A stretch of DNA of 11,453 nt from Pseudomonadota bacterium (GTDB lineage: Bacteria > Pseudomonadota > Gammaproteobacteria > Burkholderiales > JABEVD01). A model generated the notes under the pieces. The model was not told the DNA's origin, searched no databases, and saw only the letters and a program-made list of their open reading frames with translations. This document shows, in pieces, positions 1 to 5,576 of the stretch (positions are counted from its first letter, which is position 1; every line of letters starts with the position of its first letter). The translations under genes were made by a program, and so were the position numbers. The stretch spans positions 1-11,453 of the forward strand of contig JAJZPK010000068.1 in NCBI GenBank assembly GCA_021811205.1, read 5' to 3'.

Positions 1-142
1 GGGATTGGATTGGGTTTTACAACAACCGCCGGCCCCATCAAGCACTGGGGATGAAAACGCCGGCACAAACCTTTATGTTAGCAGCCTGACCTGTGCAGAA
101 TCCGGTGGGTCATTACAGGTTTCTCAAACCGAATGTTTTCGG
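1..142. other. Left-edge region, no confident gene
   Basis: This stretch precedes the antitoxin promoter. On the plus strand, frame 1 is open from the edge to a TGA at 52-54 (17 codons), which could be the tail of a gene lying to the left, but it is too short to identify. A longer open frame runs in from position 5 into the antitoxin. Its upstream part looks non-coding because the antitoxin has its own ribosome binding site and promoter further in. No terminator was seen. Confidence 0.3.
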
Positions 143-172
143 TGCTATGATGGCATTTTGAGGGACAAAACC
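138..172 (+). repeat. Direct repeat copy 1 (promoter of the toxin-antitoxin operon)
   Basis: This 35-nt segment matches 790-824 at 30 of 35 positions by my alignment, with an offset of 652 bp and no gaps. It contains the extended -10 element, the start-site region, and in this copy the ribosome binding site of the antitoxin. Similarity ends exactly at the antitoxin start codon and fades upstream of about 131. Confidence 0.8.
143..151 (+). promoter_or_regulatory. Extended -10 promoter, TGCTATGAT
   Basis: TGC followed by TATGAT fits an extended -10 (TGnTATAAT) with one mismatch in the hexamer. No good -35 hexamer lies 16-18 nt upstream, as is usual for extended -10 promoters. Transcription would start near 158, leaving a leader of about 15 nt before the antitoxin ATG. 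The same nonamer occurs at 795-803 in front of murI. Confidence 0.55.
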
Positions 173-400
173 ATGCATGGCATGAAGGAAATCATTGCAG
201 AAGCCGAGTCCCTGCCTGTCGAAGAGCGGGTCATGATCATCGATTCGTTGCTCCGCACGATCAACGGCGCATCGGCCGAGATCGACTCGGCCTGGGCAGA
301 AGCCGCAAGGCGCAGGCTCGCCGAACTCCGGTCGGGCACGGTGAAGGCGGTTCCCGGAAATGAAGTGTTTGCAAGGGTTCAAAGCCGCTTCGGCAAATGA
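173..400 (+). CDS. Antitoxin of a type II toxin-antitoxin pair (addiction module / unstable-antitoxin family)
   Basis: This 75-residue acidic and helical protein resembles the short addiction-module antitoxins of the Unstab_antitox family (PF09720 type). Typical features are the opening pattern of a helix, LPVEERVMIIDSLL, then a Trp-containing segment (DSAWAEAARRRLAEL) and a C-terminal tail that should wrap the toxin. The start at 173 is supported by AGGGA at 161-165, eight bases upstream; the in-frame ATG at 182 is a second option. Its stop overlaps the toxin start as ATGA, the usual translational coupling of such operons. Expected role: bind and neutralise the toxin and, as in related systems, possibly repress its own promoter. 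The family call rests on pattern recognition; the toxin partner strengthens it. Confidence 0.8.
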   Translation: MHGMKEIIAEAESLPVEERVMIIDSLLRTINGASAEIDSAWAEAARRRLAELRSGTVKAVPGNEVFARVQSRFGK

Positions 401-690
401 GCTTTTCTTTTCACCCGGAAGCGGAAGAGGAACTTTTTGCGGCCATCGATTTTTACGAGGAGCGGGAAGCTGGCCTCGGCTTCGATTTCTCAATCGAGGT
501 TTTTACGGCCATAAACAGCGTCGTCGCTTACCCGAGCGCATGGCCGATTCTGGAAGAAAGTATTCGCCGCTGTCTCGTCAATCGATTCCCTTACGCTGTT
601 CTCTATTCGGTCGAATCGCGCGGGATTTTCATTCTTGCCGTCATGCATCAGAGAAGAAAACCCGGATACTGGAAAGAAAGAGTGGGCTGA
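397..690 (+). CDS. RelE/ParE-family toxin
   Basis: This 97-residue basic protein has the compact ParE/RelE fold signature. It begins FHPEAEEELFAAIDFYEE, has a central RRCLVNRFPYAVLYSVE strand pair (residues about 61-77), and ends AVMHQRRKPGYWKER, the classic C-terminal strand of ParE-like toxins (PF05016 type). Family members either cleave ribosome-associated mRNA (RelE) or poison DNA gyrase (ParE). The sequence does not decide which, although the KPGYW ending is commoner in ParE/RelE toxins paired with this antitoxin family. It overlaps the antitoxin stop by 4 bp and is co-transcribed with it. The length is normal and no key segment looks missing, so it is probably functional. Confidence 0.85.
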   Translation: MSFSFHPEAEEELFAAIDFYEEREAGLGFDFSIEVFTAINSVVAYPSAWPILEESIRRCLVNRFPYAVLYSVESRGIFILAVMHQRRKPGYWKERVG

Positions 691-789
691 TCTGCCTGAT
701 ACAAGGAAGGGTTCAGGGCCTTGACTTGATGGATTCTAGGCGTGAGGGCAATCCGCCGTAAGAATTTTCCGCTCTCCATGTTGAAGAAC

Positions 790-824
790 TTCGGTGCTAT
801 GATCGCATTTTGAAGAATGAAACC
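790..824 (+). repeat. Direct repeat copy 2 (murI promoter)
   Basis: This is the second copy of the segment at 138-172, with the same extended -10 nonamer and CATTTTGA downstream of it. Relative to copy 1 it has lost the ribosome binding site (AGGGA became AAGAA), in keeping with murI starting further downstream. Confidence 0.8.
795..803 (+). promoter_or_regulatory. Extended -10 promoter of murI
   Basis: TGCTATGAT is identical to the element before the antitoxin. No convincing -35 is present. Predicted transcription start is near 810, giving a leader of about 40 nt to the preferred murI start at 853. Confidence 0.5.
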
Positions 825-852
825 AGGGCGCTGGCATGACCGGGCGGCAGAC

Positions 853-1689
853 ATGACGGACAAGACGGGCGGGCCGATCGGCGTTTTCGATTCGGGGGTG
901 GGCGGCCTCTCGATCCTGAAGGAAATCCGCCGCGAGCTGCCATCTGAGGATCTCCTCTATGTGGCCGACTCGGCGCATGTCCCTTACGGCGAAAAATCCG
1001 TCGACTATATCGAATGGCGCTCGACCGCCATTGCCGAATTCCTCATAAACAACGGCGCCAAGGCGGTGGTCGTCGCGTGCAATACGGCCACCGCGGCTGC
1101 GATACACATCCTGCGCAGCCGCTTTCCCGTTCCGATCATCGGGATCGAGCCCGCAGTGAAGCCCGCGGCCGAGGCGACCCGCTCCGGGGTAGTCGGCATA
1201 CTCGCAACAAGCGGGACGCTCGCAAGCGAGAAGTTCTCCGCCCTCCGTTCACGCTTCGATAAAGAAGTCGAAGTCCTCATCCAGCCGTGCACGGGGCTTG
1301 TCGAGCTGGTGGAAAGAGCGGAACTCGAAAGCAGCGAGACGAGAATGCTGCTCGAAAAATACCTCGTCCGCCTGCTCGACCGGGGCGCAGATGTGATCGT
1401 TCTAGGCTGCACCCACTATCCCTTTCTCGCTCCCCTGATCCGCGAAATTGCGGGACCTGACGTCTCCCTGATCGATCCGAGCGCTGCCGTTGCCCGCGAA
1501 GTCCGGCGCCGGCTGGAGAAGGAAGGGATGCTCTCGGCCGCATCCGGCATCGGAAAAGAGCGCTTCTGCGTGAGCGGCTCCCTGATTGAGGGAACCAGCG
1601 TCATTTCCCGCCTCTGGGGAAGGAGCGACATAGAAATCGGCCATGCCGATGTCCAGGGTGAAGGGTTTCTTGAGCTGCAGCAGGTTTGA
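853..1689 (+). CDS. murI: Glutamate racemase
   Basis: Cofactor-independent racemase that converts L-glutamate to the D-glutamate needed for peptidoglycan stem peptides; it acts in the cytoplasm. From the 853 start it is 278 residues, normal for the family. Visible hallmarks are VFDSGVGG (residues 11-18, with the active-site Asp13-Ser14), PYGEK (44-48), the first catalytic cysteine in ACNTA (Cys76), and the second in GCTHYP (Cys186, followed by His188). Both cysteines of the two-base mechanism are present, so the enzyme should be active. An in-frame ATG at 817 would add 12 residues, but it falls inside the repeated promoter segment only about seven bases past the predicted transcript start, so 853 is preferred although its ribosome binding site is weak. 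The next gene begins 16 bases downstream, suggesting an operon. Confidence 0.95.
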   Translation: MTDKTGGPIGVFDSGVGGLSILKEIRRELPSEDLLYVADSAHVPYGEKSVDYIEWRSTAIAEFLINNGAKAVVVACNTATAAAIHILRSRFPVPIIGIEPAVKPAAEATRSGVVGILATSGTLASEKFSALRSRFDKEVEVLIQPCTGLVELVERAELESSETRMLLEKYLVRLLDRGADVIVLGCTHYPFLAPLIREIAGPDVSLIDPSAAVAREVRRRLEKEGMLSAASGIGKERFCVSGSLIEGTSVISRLWGRSDIEIGHADVQGEGFLELQQV

Positions 1690-1705
1690 GAAAAGTCAGG
1701 CGAAA

Positions 1706-2122
1706 ATGGACATCTATCTCTCCGTCAATCCGTCTGTTGCCGATCTTTCTGCTCTGTTCGGGGTCGATCTGCCCGTCGTGCTGCTGGACGACTGGGACGA
1801 CGAGCGGGCTAGGAATCTTGCCGCCGTCCACACGGTCATTCTCGCCGAAAACAAGTCCGAATTCCCTTGCGGATTGTCTTTTCAGGACCAGACAGAGGAC
1901 CAGGAATACTGGCTCATGGAGAGCGCAAGACGCCTTTCCGTGAAGCTCGGATGCAGGGCCCTGTATACGGGAAATCCGGTGGAGCCGGAAAACCCTTTCC
2001 TGTGCGTCGTTTTCGATTCAGGCATGGCATATCTCGCGGACGACGAGGGGAGCATGCTCGCCGAAGGGCGCGGCGGGCCCGTCAGGATGCTCAAACGGCT
2101 GCCCGAGCTGGATGCCGCATAG
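1706..2122 (+). CDS. Hypothetical protein downstream of murI
   Basis: This 138-residue acidic protein is not a family I recognise. It begins MDIYLSVNP and has an Asp-rich segment (LLDDWDDERARN, residues about 26-37). A second half contains a Trp (EYWLMESARRL) and a probable beta hairpin (FLCVVFDSGMAYLADDEGS). There is no signal peptide or membrane segment, so it is probably cytoplasmic. The start at 1706 is chosen because it lies 16 bases after the murI stop, with AGG at 1698-1700; an upstream in-frame ATG at 1643 would overlap murI. Codon use matches its neighbours. Spacing suggests co-transcription with murI, but no functional link can be read from the sequence. Confidence 0.7.
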   Translation: MDIYLSVNPSVADLSALFGVDLPVVLLDDWDDERARNLAAVHTVILAENKSEFPCGLSFQDQTEDQEYWLMESARRLSVKLGCRALYTGNPVEPENPFLCVVFDSGMAYLADDEGSMLAEGRGGPVRMLKRLPELDAA

Positions 2123-2127
2123 TCACA

Positions 2128-2143
2128 GGAAAGAGCGCTTTCC
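2128..2143. repeat. Inverted repeat GGAAAG-AGCG-CTTTCC
   Basis: Six-base arms with a 4-nt loop lie just after the hypothetical gene's stop and over the position where a -35 would fall for the extended -10 at 2155-2163. There is no T tract after it, so it is a poor intrinsic terminator; an operator is the alternative reading. Confidence 0.45.
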
Positions 2144-2154
2144 CGAAATCGAAG

Positions 2155-2163
2155 TGATACAAT
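2155..2163 (+). promoter_or_regulatory. Extended -10 promoter of the immA-like/tag operon, TGATACAAT
   Basis: TGA followed by TACAAT (5 of 6 matches to TATAAT) lies 37 bases before the peptidase start codon at 2201. There is no clear -35; the inverted repeat at 2128-2143 occupies that position. Confidence 0.5.
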
Positions 2164-2200
2164 CCGTTTGATTCCGGCGAGTGATCTCACAGGAGGCTTC

Positions 2201-2893
2201 ATGGACAAGAAGGACATCGAAAGGCAGGCGAGGGAACTGCAGCTCCAGATCTGGGAGAAGCGCAAGAAGCTCTGGCCGGACAGGAAGGAGCATTCTCCGA
2301 TGTCCGTTCTCGACCCCGAAATTGCGGCAAAAGTGCTTGGGATCGAATACGAAAAATTCGAGGAGCTCGGCAGGTTCGGCGACAGGAATGCGCGATATGA
2401 AGTCGCAGGTCTCATCGACCGGGAGAACAACCGCATCGCGGTGTCCAAAAGGTTTCCCCTGGAGACCGTCAGATTCACGGGCGCGCACGAGATCGGGCAC
2501 TGGCTCCTGCACAAGGAAGGGGAGACCATGCATCGCGATCGTCCGATCAGGGGGCTCGAGCCTGCTGCGATCCGTCCTCCCAGGGAGAGGGAGGCCGACT
2601 ATTTCGCGGCCTGCTTCCTCATGCCAGGGAAACTGGTGGCGGATTCCTTCGAAGCCACCTACGGCGCATCCCCCCTGTCGTTCGACGACAACGTCGCATT
2701 CCGCCTCTGCCCATCCGACCCCGATTCGCTTTTGAGGCCATATGGCGACGGCGGAATGGACAGGGCGCTCGCACTGGCTTCGGCCGAGCATTACGGCGGC
2801 AGGCATTTCAATTCCATGGCGAAGCGCTTCGGCGTCTCGGTTGCCTCGATGGCGATCCGCATCAGGGAACTTGGGCTGATCCGGGAATACTGA
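2201..2893 (+). CDS. ImmA/IrrE family metallo-endopeptidase
   Basis: This 230-residue zinc peptidase resembles the ImmA/IrrE (DUF955, PF06114) family, whose members cleave repressor proteins to switch on mobile-element or DNA-damage responses. It has a charged N-terminal helix, then the zinc motif HEIGH (residues 96-100) within AHEIGHWLLH, then the third-ligand region EREADYFAACFLMP (likely Glu131). A C-terminal helix-turn-helix-like segment (SMAKRFGVSVASMAIRIRELGLI, about residues 206-228) is common in this family. All catalytic residues are present. The start is fixed by a perfect AGGAGG at 2191-2196, four bases before the ATG. Unusually, no XRE-type repressor gene lies beside it, so its substrate is not evident. 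The stop is two bases before tag, so the two are surely co-expressed. Confidence 0.9.
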   Translation: MDKKDIERQARELQLQIWEKRKKLWPDRKEHSPMSVLDPEIAAKVLGIEYEKFEELGRFGDRNARYEVAGLIDRENNRIAVSKRFPLETVRFTGAHEIGHWLLHKEGETMHRDRPIRGLEPAAIRPPREREADYFAACFLMPGKLVADSFEATYGASPLSFDDNVAFRLCPSDPDSLLRPYGDGGMDRALALASAEHYGGRHFNSMAKRFGVSVASMAIRIRELGLIREY

Positions 2894-2895
2894 TC

Positions 2896-3492
2896 ATGAG
2901 CGGAACAATCGCAGGCCCGGACGGCAGGCAGCGCTGCAGGTGGTGTTCAGCCGCGCCCGAATACATCGCATACCACGACAATGAATGGGGATTTCCGGTC
3001 GAGGACGACATTCGCCTTTTCGAGAAGCTTTGCCTGGAAGGCTTCCAGTCGGGCTTGAGCTGGCGCACCATACTCGCCAAGCGGGAAAATTTCAGGTCCG
3101 CCTTCCTGCATTTCGACTTCGGAAAAATCGCGAAATTCACAGAAAGCGATGTCGAAAGACTTCTGAAGGATCAGGGAATAGTCCGCCATCGAGGCAAGAT
3201 AGAGGCGGTCATCAACAATGCGCAGCGCGCGATCGAGCTCGTCGAAAGGGAAGGCTCGCTGGCCGATTATTTCTGGAAATATGAGCCCGAGCATCCCGGC
3301 AAGCCTCAGTTCGCATCGACTTCGGCGGAATCGGTGGCACTTTCGAAAAATCTGAAGAAGCTCGGCTGGAAATTCGTGGGGCCCACGACCGTATATGCCT
3401 TCATGCAGGCCATGGGGCTGATCAACGACCACGCGGAAGGCTGCGCCTTCAGGGTCGAGGTCGAGCGGGCGAGAAGGAATTTCGGACGCTGA
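2896..3492 (+). CDS. tag: DNA-3-methyladenine glycosylase I
   Basis: Base-excision repair enzyme that removes 3-methyladenine from alkylated DNA in the cytoplasm. At 198 residues it is slightly longer than E. coli Tag, with a short N-terminal extension. Conserved landmarks are RCRW (Cys14), YIAYHDNEWG (His27), LEGFQSGLSW (Glu48, the counterpart of the catalytic Glu38), RENFR, the IVRHRGKI helix-hairpin segment, KFVGPTTVYAFMQAMG, and NDHAEGC (His179, Cys183). Cys14, His27, His179 and Cys183 match the zinc ligands known from E. coli Tag. The start at 2896 is two bases after the peptidase stop and has no separate ribosome binding site, so translation probably depends on coupling. Its TGA abuts the stop of the convergent gene. 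Confidence 0.97.
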   Translation: MSGTIAGPDGRQRCRWCSAAPEYIAYHDNEWGFPVEDDIRLFEKLCLEGFQSGLSWRTILAKRENFRSAFLHFDFGKIAKFTESDVERLLKDQGIVRHRGKIEAVINNAQRAIELVEREGSLADYFWKYEPEHPGKPQFASTSAESVALSKNLKKLGWKFVGPTTVYAFMQAMGLINDHAEGCAFRVEVERARRNFGR

Positions 3493-3753
3493 TCAGCCGG
3501 CCAGTTTCCAGCCAGACCGTTCCATCCTCAGTATTTCCACGGCAGATTCCGAAAGCCCGTAATCCTTCTTGGGGTCGGCCTCGAATCCGCCGCAATCGGA
3601 CAGGAAAGGGTCGCAAATGAAGACGCCTTCGAACAGGAAGCAAACGACAGGAATGCCGGGTTCGAATTCGGTCCCTTCCGGCATTGTCCGAATTTCCCAA
3701 TGCTTCGAAGGATTGGCCTGTCTCAGCTTCTCGCACAGTGCATCGATTTCCAT
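3493..3753 (-). CDS. Hypothetical protein, 86 residues
   Basis: Small soluble-looking protein of no recognised family, starting MEIDALCEKLRQANPSKHWEI, with a hydrophobic middle (PGIPVVCFLFEGVFICDPF) too short and interrupted to be a confident membrane span, and three or more cysteines. The ATG at 3753 lies three bases after the stop of the lipoprotein gene upstream on the same strand, with an AGGT sequence nearby, so the two form an operon. Its stop codon directly abuts that of tag. Reading the antisense frames gives nothing better. The open frame, tight spacing and codon use support a real gene; function is unknown. Confidence 0.65.
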   Translation of the reverse strand: MEIDALCEKLRQANPSKHWEIRTMPEGTEFEPGIPVVCFLFEGVFICDPFLSDCGGFEADPKKDYGLSESAVEILRMERSGWKLAG

Positions 3754-3756
3754 GCG

Positions 3757-3990
3757 CTACCTGTCTTTCTTCGCTGGAGAATCGGTTGTGGCGCCTTCCT
3801 GCTTCCTGAGATACGCATCCCGCTCCTTCCTGTACTCGTCGTAATCGGATTTCTGCCTGGCTGGCGTGCCGGACATCGATCCATCCTGGCCGAGCGCATG
3901 CTGACGGGCATTCAGCCCATCATAAACGTGCCTGTTCATGTCGGCGCAGCCAGACAATGCAGCCAGCATGAAAAATGCAGCCCATTTCAT
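3757..3990 (-). CDS. Small outer-membrane lipoprotein (predicted)
   Basis: This 77-residue precursor has a lipoprotein signal MKWAAFFMLAALSGC: Lys2, a hydrophobic core, and a lipobox LSGC ending at Cys15. Ala at +2 predicts sorting to the outer membrane. The mature part is hydrophilic and strongly charged in its second half (KSDYDEYRKERDAYLRKQE), compatible with a short helix, and ends in Lys/Asp residues. AAGGGA lies about six bases before the ATG, a good ribosome binding site. It is divergent from the SRPBCC gene, 43 bp away. Function unknown; the localisation call is firm, the role is not. Confidence 0.75.
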   Translation of the reverse strand: MKWAAFFMLAALSGCADMNRHVYDGLNARQHALGQDGSMSGTPARQKSDYDEYRKERDAYLRKQEGATTDSPAKKDR

Positions 3991-4033
3991 GAAATTCCCT
4001 TCATTTCCGATCCGACGATTATACTTCGGGATT

Positions 4034-4579
4034 ATGGGAAGCTATTTGCCAATCGCCATTTCGATCTTCACCCTCTCGGCACATGCCGCGTCCCCCGATG
4101 TGAGCGCCAGAATTGCGACGGGCGGCATCGAGGTGGACAGTACCGTCGTCCTGCCGGTAGCGCCTTGCCAGGCCTATATGATGCTGACCGATTACGACGA
4201 ACTTCCGGGCTTCGTTCCCGGACTGTTGAAGAGCAGGGCGACCAGAATCTCTCAGAACGAGGTCATGGTCGACCAGCTCGGACAGGTGAGGGTTTTTCTG
4301 TTCACCGTGAAAATGGAATCGACGCTGGACATGAAGGAGACCCCTGACAGGCGCATCCGGTTCAGGCAGGTCAGTGGAGATTTTTCCTCGTATGGGGGCG
4401 AATGGGATTTTTCACCTGCACATGGCGGAACCCTCGTTGCCTACCATGCCAGGATGACTTTCGGGCCTTACGTGCCGCTTGCTCTCGCGAAGTCGGTTCT
4501 GGACAAGGACGTGACAAGGAAATTCGAAGCGATCGAAAGGGCTGCGGTGAAGAGTCGTGATCGTCTCGTATGCAGCTGA
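4034..4579 (+). CDS. SRPBCC family protein (polyketide cyclase/START-like), exported
   Basis: From 4034 this is 181 residues: a signal peptide (GSYLPIAISIFTLSAHA, cleavage predicted after about residue 18) followed by an SRPBCC lipid-binding-type domain of the cyclase/COQ10-like group. Typical are the strand with EVDSTVVLPVAPCQAYMMLTDYD, where the Ala-Tyr and Asp-Tyr helix follows the first strand, then LPGFVP, the central QVRVFLFTVKM and RIRFRQVSGDFSSYGGEW strands, and the long C-terminal helix VTRKFEAIERAAV. Such folds bind hydrophobic ligands; the ligand is not deducible. Start uncertain: ATG 3989 would add 15 residues including basic ones (KFPSFPIRR), which suits a signal peptide better but overlaps the divergent lipoprotein start. 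Neither has a good ribosome binding site. A possible -10 TATACT lies at 4020-4025. Confidence 0.8.
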   Translation: MGSYLPIAISIFTLSAHAASPDVSARIATGGIEVDSTVVLPVAPCQAYMMLTDYDELPGFVPGLLKSRATRISQNEVMVDQLGQVRVFLFTVKMESTLDMKETPDRRIRFRQVSGDFSSYGGEWDFSPAHGGTLVAYHARMTFGPYVPLALAKSVLDKDVTRKFEAIERAAVKSRDRLVCS

Positions 4580-4894
4580 TCAGGGGATCATCCGGTAGGG
4601 ATCCATTCTCACCGATTCCAGCCTGTGTCCCTTCAGGACCACTTCCCCGTCGAGCCGCCTGTCGCCCGTGTCGCTGAATTCGAAGCGGTAGGTCCTGACA
4701 ATGGCGAGCTTTCCCGGTATTCGGGAAAGCGACATGGATGAGATGCGCACCGTGTCGTCCAGAAACTGCACGTCGGCCGTGCTGCATGCGCGCCTCCCTG
4801 CTTCTTTCGCCAGTTCGTTCGCGCGCAGGCTGTCGAGCCAGAACCAGATGAGCAAGATGAGCAGGAAGAGGGGGAGATAATCCATCCGAGGCAT
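4580..4894 (-). CDS. DUF3301 family membrane-anchored protein
   Basis: This 104-residue protein matches the DUF3301 layout. It has an N-terminal membrane helix (YLPLFLLILLIWFWLDSL, residues about 6-23), then the conserved RANELAKEAGRRACSTADVQFLDDTV stretch, then strands carrying RTYRFEFSDTGDRRLDG and the terminal LKGHRLESVRMDPY. Members are small inner-membrane proteins of beta- and gammaproteobacteria with no assigned function. The ATG at 4894 gives full length; an internal ATG at 4885 removes three residues. Neither start has a clear Shine-Dalgarno sequence. The gene is convergent with the SRPBCC gene and their stop codons touch. Confidence 0.85.
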   Translation of the reverse strand: MPRMDYLPLFLLILLIWFWLDSLRANELAKEAGRRACSTADVQFLDDTVRISSMSLSRIPGKLAIVRTYRFEFSDTGDRRLDGEVVLKGHRLESVRMDPYRMIP

Positions 4895-5207
4895 TCTAGC
4901 ATGCGGGCATTTTCTCCAGGATTCGAATCATTCCGCACGACATCAGGATGGAGCGCAATCTCGTCGCTCTGCACGGCTTCGACTGCGTTTCCGGGCATCC
5001 GGGCGGAACCGGCCACAGGCATGCGATTTTCGACATGGGAAGCGGAAATGTCTGGGTGAAGCATGCCGCTTTATGATGCGCAAAGCGAAGTCTGTCGTCT
5101 CCGTGCCGTTAGCTGATTAGGACGGCTTTCAGCGATTCAGCCCATTGGAGAGGTTGATGTTCCTGAAGCTCCGAGGCTTCTTATGGCCCGTTGGCTTTTA
5201 GAACCGA

Positions 5208-5233
5208 CGACGGACTGCTGAGCATGTCCGTCG
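5208..5233. repeat. Perfect 8-bp hairpin
   Basis: CGACGGAC (5208-5215) and GTCCGTCG (5226-5233) are exact reverse complements separated by 10 nt. No T run follows on either strand, so it is not a standard terminator. It could be a remnant of a larger inverted structure or part of an RNA. Confidence 0.5.
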
Positions 5234-5292
5234 CACTATGAAGAGACCGTGCGCTTATTCCAACTGCTTGACTTCAAGAAAGAATTTAGATC

Positions 5293-5306
5293 AATTCCAA
5301 GGAATT
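5293..5306. promoter_or_regulatory. Palindrome AATTCC-AA-GGAATT upstream of a promoter
   Basis: Six-base arms with a 2-nt centre lie 15 bp upstream of the -35 at 5322-5327, about -60 from the likely start site. That is a usual position for an activator operator. Part of it, GGAATTTCG (5301-5309), recurs at 5493-5501. Confidence 0.35.
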
Positions 5307-5321
5307 TCGAAATATTTCACA

Positions 5322-5352
5322 TTGACAATCCTCAAGTGCCATCGTGTATGAT
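5322..5352 (+). promoter_or_regulatory. Sigma70-like promoter, TTGACA-19-TATGAT
   Basis: A perfect -35 (TTGACA, 5322-5327) is followed after 19 nt by TATGAT (5347-5352). The spacer is on the long side, which often goes with activator dependence. The predicted start near 5360 gives a leader of about 215 nt before the response regulator. Confidence 0.5.
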
Positions 5353-5532
5353 AATGCATTGTTGTAATCAAACCGATGCATTTGATGGTCTGAAACTCTT
5401 GTCCGGGAAGTGAGACTGCGGATTGTCATGATGCTGGCATGTTGCGGATGACATTGTCAAGCATGCCAGGGAATGCACGGGAAATGTGGTCAGGAATTTC
5501 GGAATTCGCGCGAGGGATCTGACGGTCATGTC

Positions 5533-5550
5533 GACAAGGGAAACCCTGTC
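5533..5550 (+). repeat. Hairpin in the response regulator leader
   Basis: GACAAGGG and CCCTGTC pair with one bulged A around an AAA loop. It ends 17 bases before the AAGG ribosome binding site at 5568-5571 and could affect translation. It is not a terminator. Confidence 0.35.
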
Positions 5551-5576
5551 ATGAATTCATCTTGAACAAGGTGATT

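Larger units (their letters stand above)
4895..5576. other. Long intergenic region before the response regulator
   Basis: About 680 bases without a convincing gene. It contains a plus-strand open frame of 42 codons (4948-5076) with no good ribosome binding site, probably chance. A short minus-strand open frame ends in TAA at 5109-5111 and could be a decayed gene end. Other contents are a perfect hairpin at 5208-5233, a palindrome at 5293-5306, a sigma70-like promoter at 5322-5352, repeated TGACAAT/ATTGTCA elements, and a leader hairpin at 5533-5550. The half nearest the regulator is more AT-rich than the flanking genes, as expected of regulatory DNA. Confidence 0.6.

Noticed and set aside
817..852. 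Upstream start for murI at 817
   Set aside because: It lies inside the duplicated promoter segment, about seven bases after the predicted transcription start, and the added residues are not part of the racemase fold.
4633..5064. 143-codon open frame on the minus strand
   Set aside because: It overlaps the well-supported DUF3301 gene in another frame, its composition is unlike a folded protein, and it has no ribosome binding site.
4948..5076. 42-codon plus-strand frame in the intergenic region
   Set aside because: AGG abuts the ATG, leaving no spacing for a ribosome binding site. No family resemblance was seen and the length is within chance.
5109..5180. Possible transposase tail on the minus strand (frame ending SLKAVLIS)
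   Set aside because: Only about 23 codons remain before an upstream stop, with no terminal inverted repeats or target duplication visible.
5165..5180. GAAGC/GCTTC stem as an intrinsic terminator
   Set aside because: The stem has only five base pairs and the following sequence is TTATGG rather than a T run.
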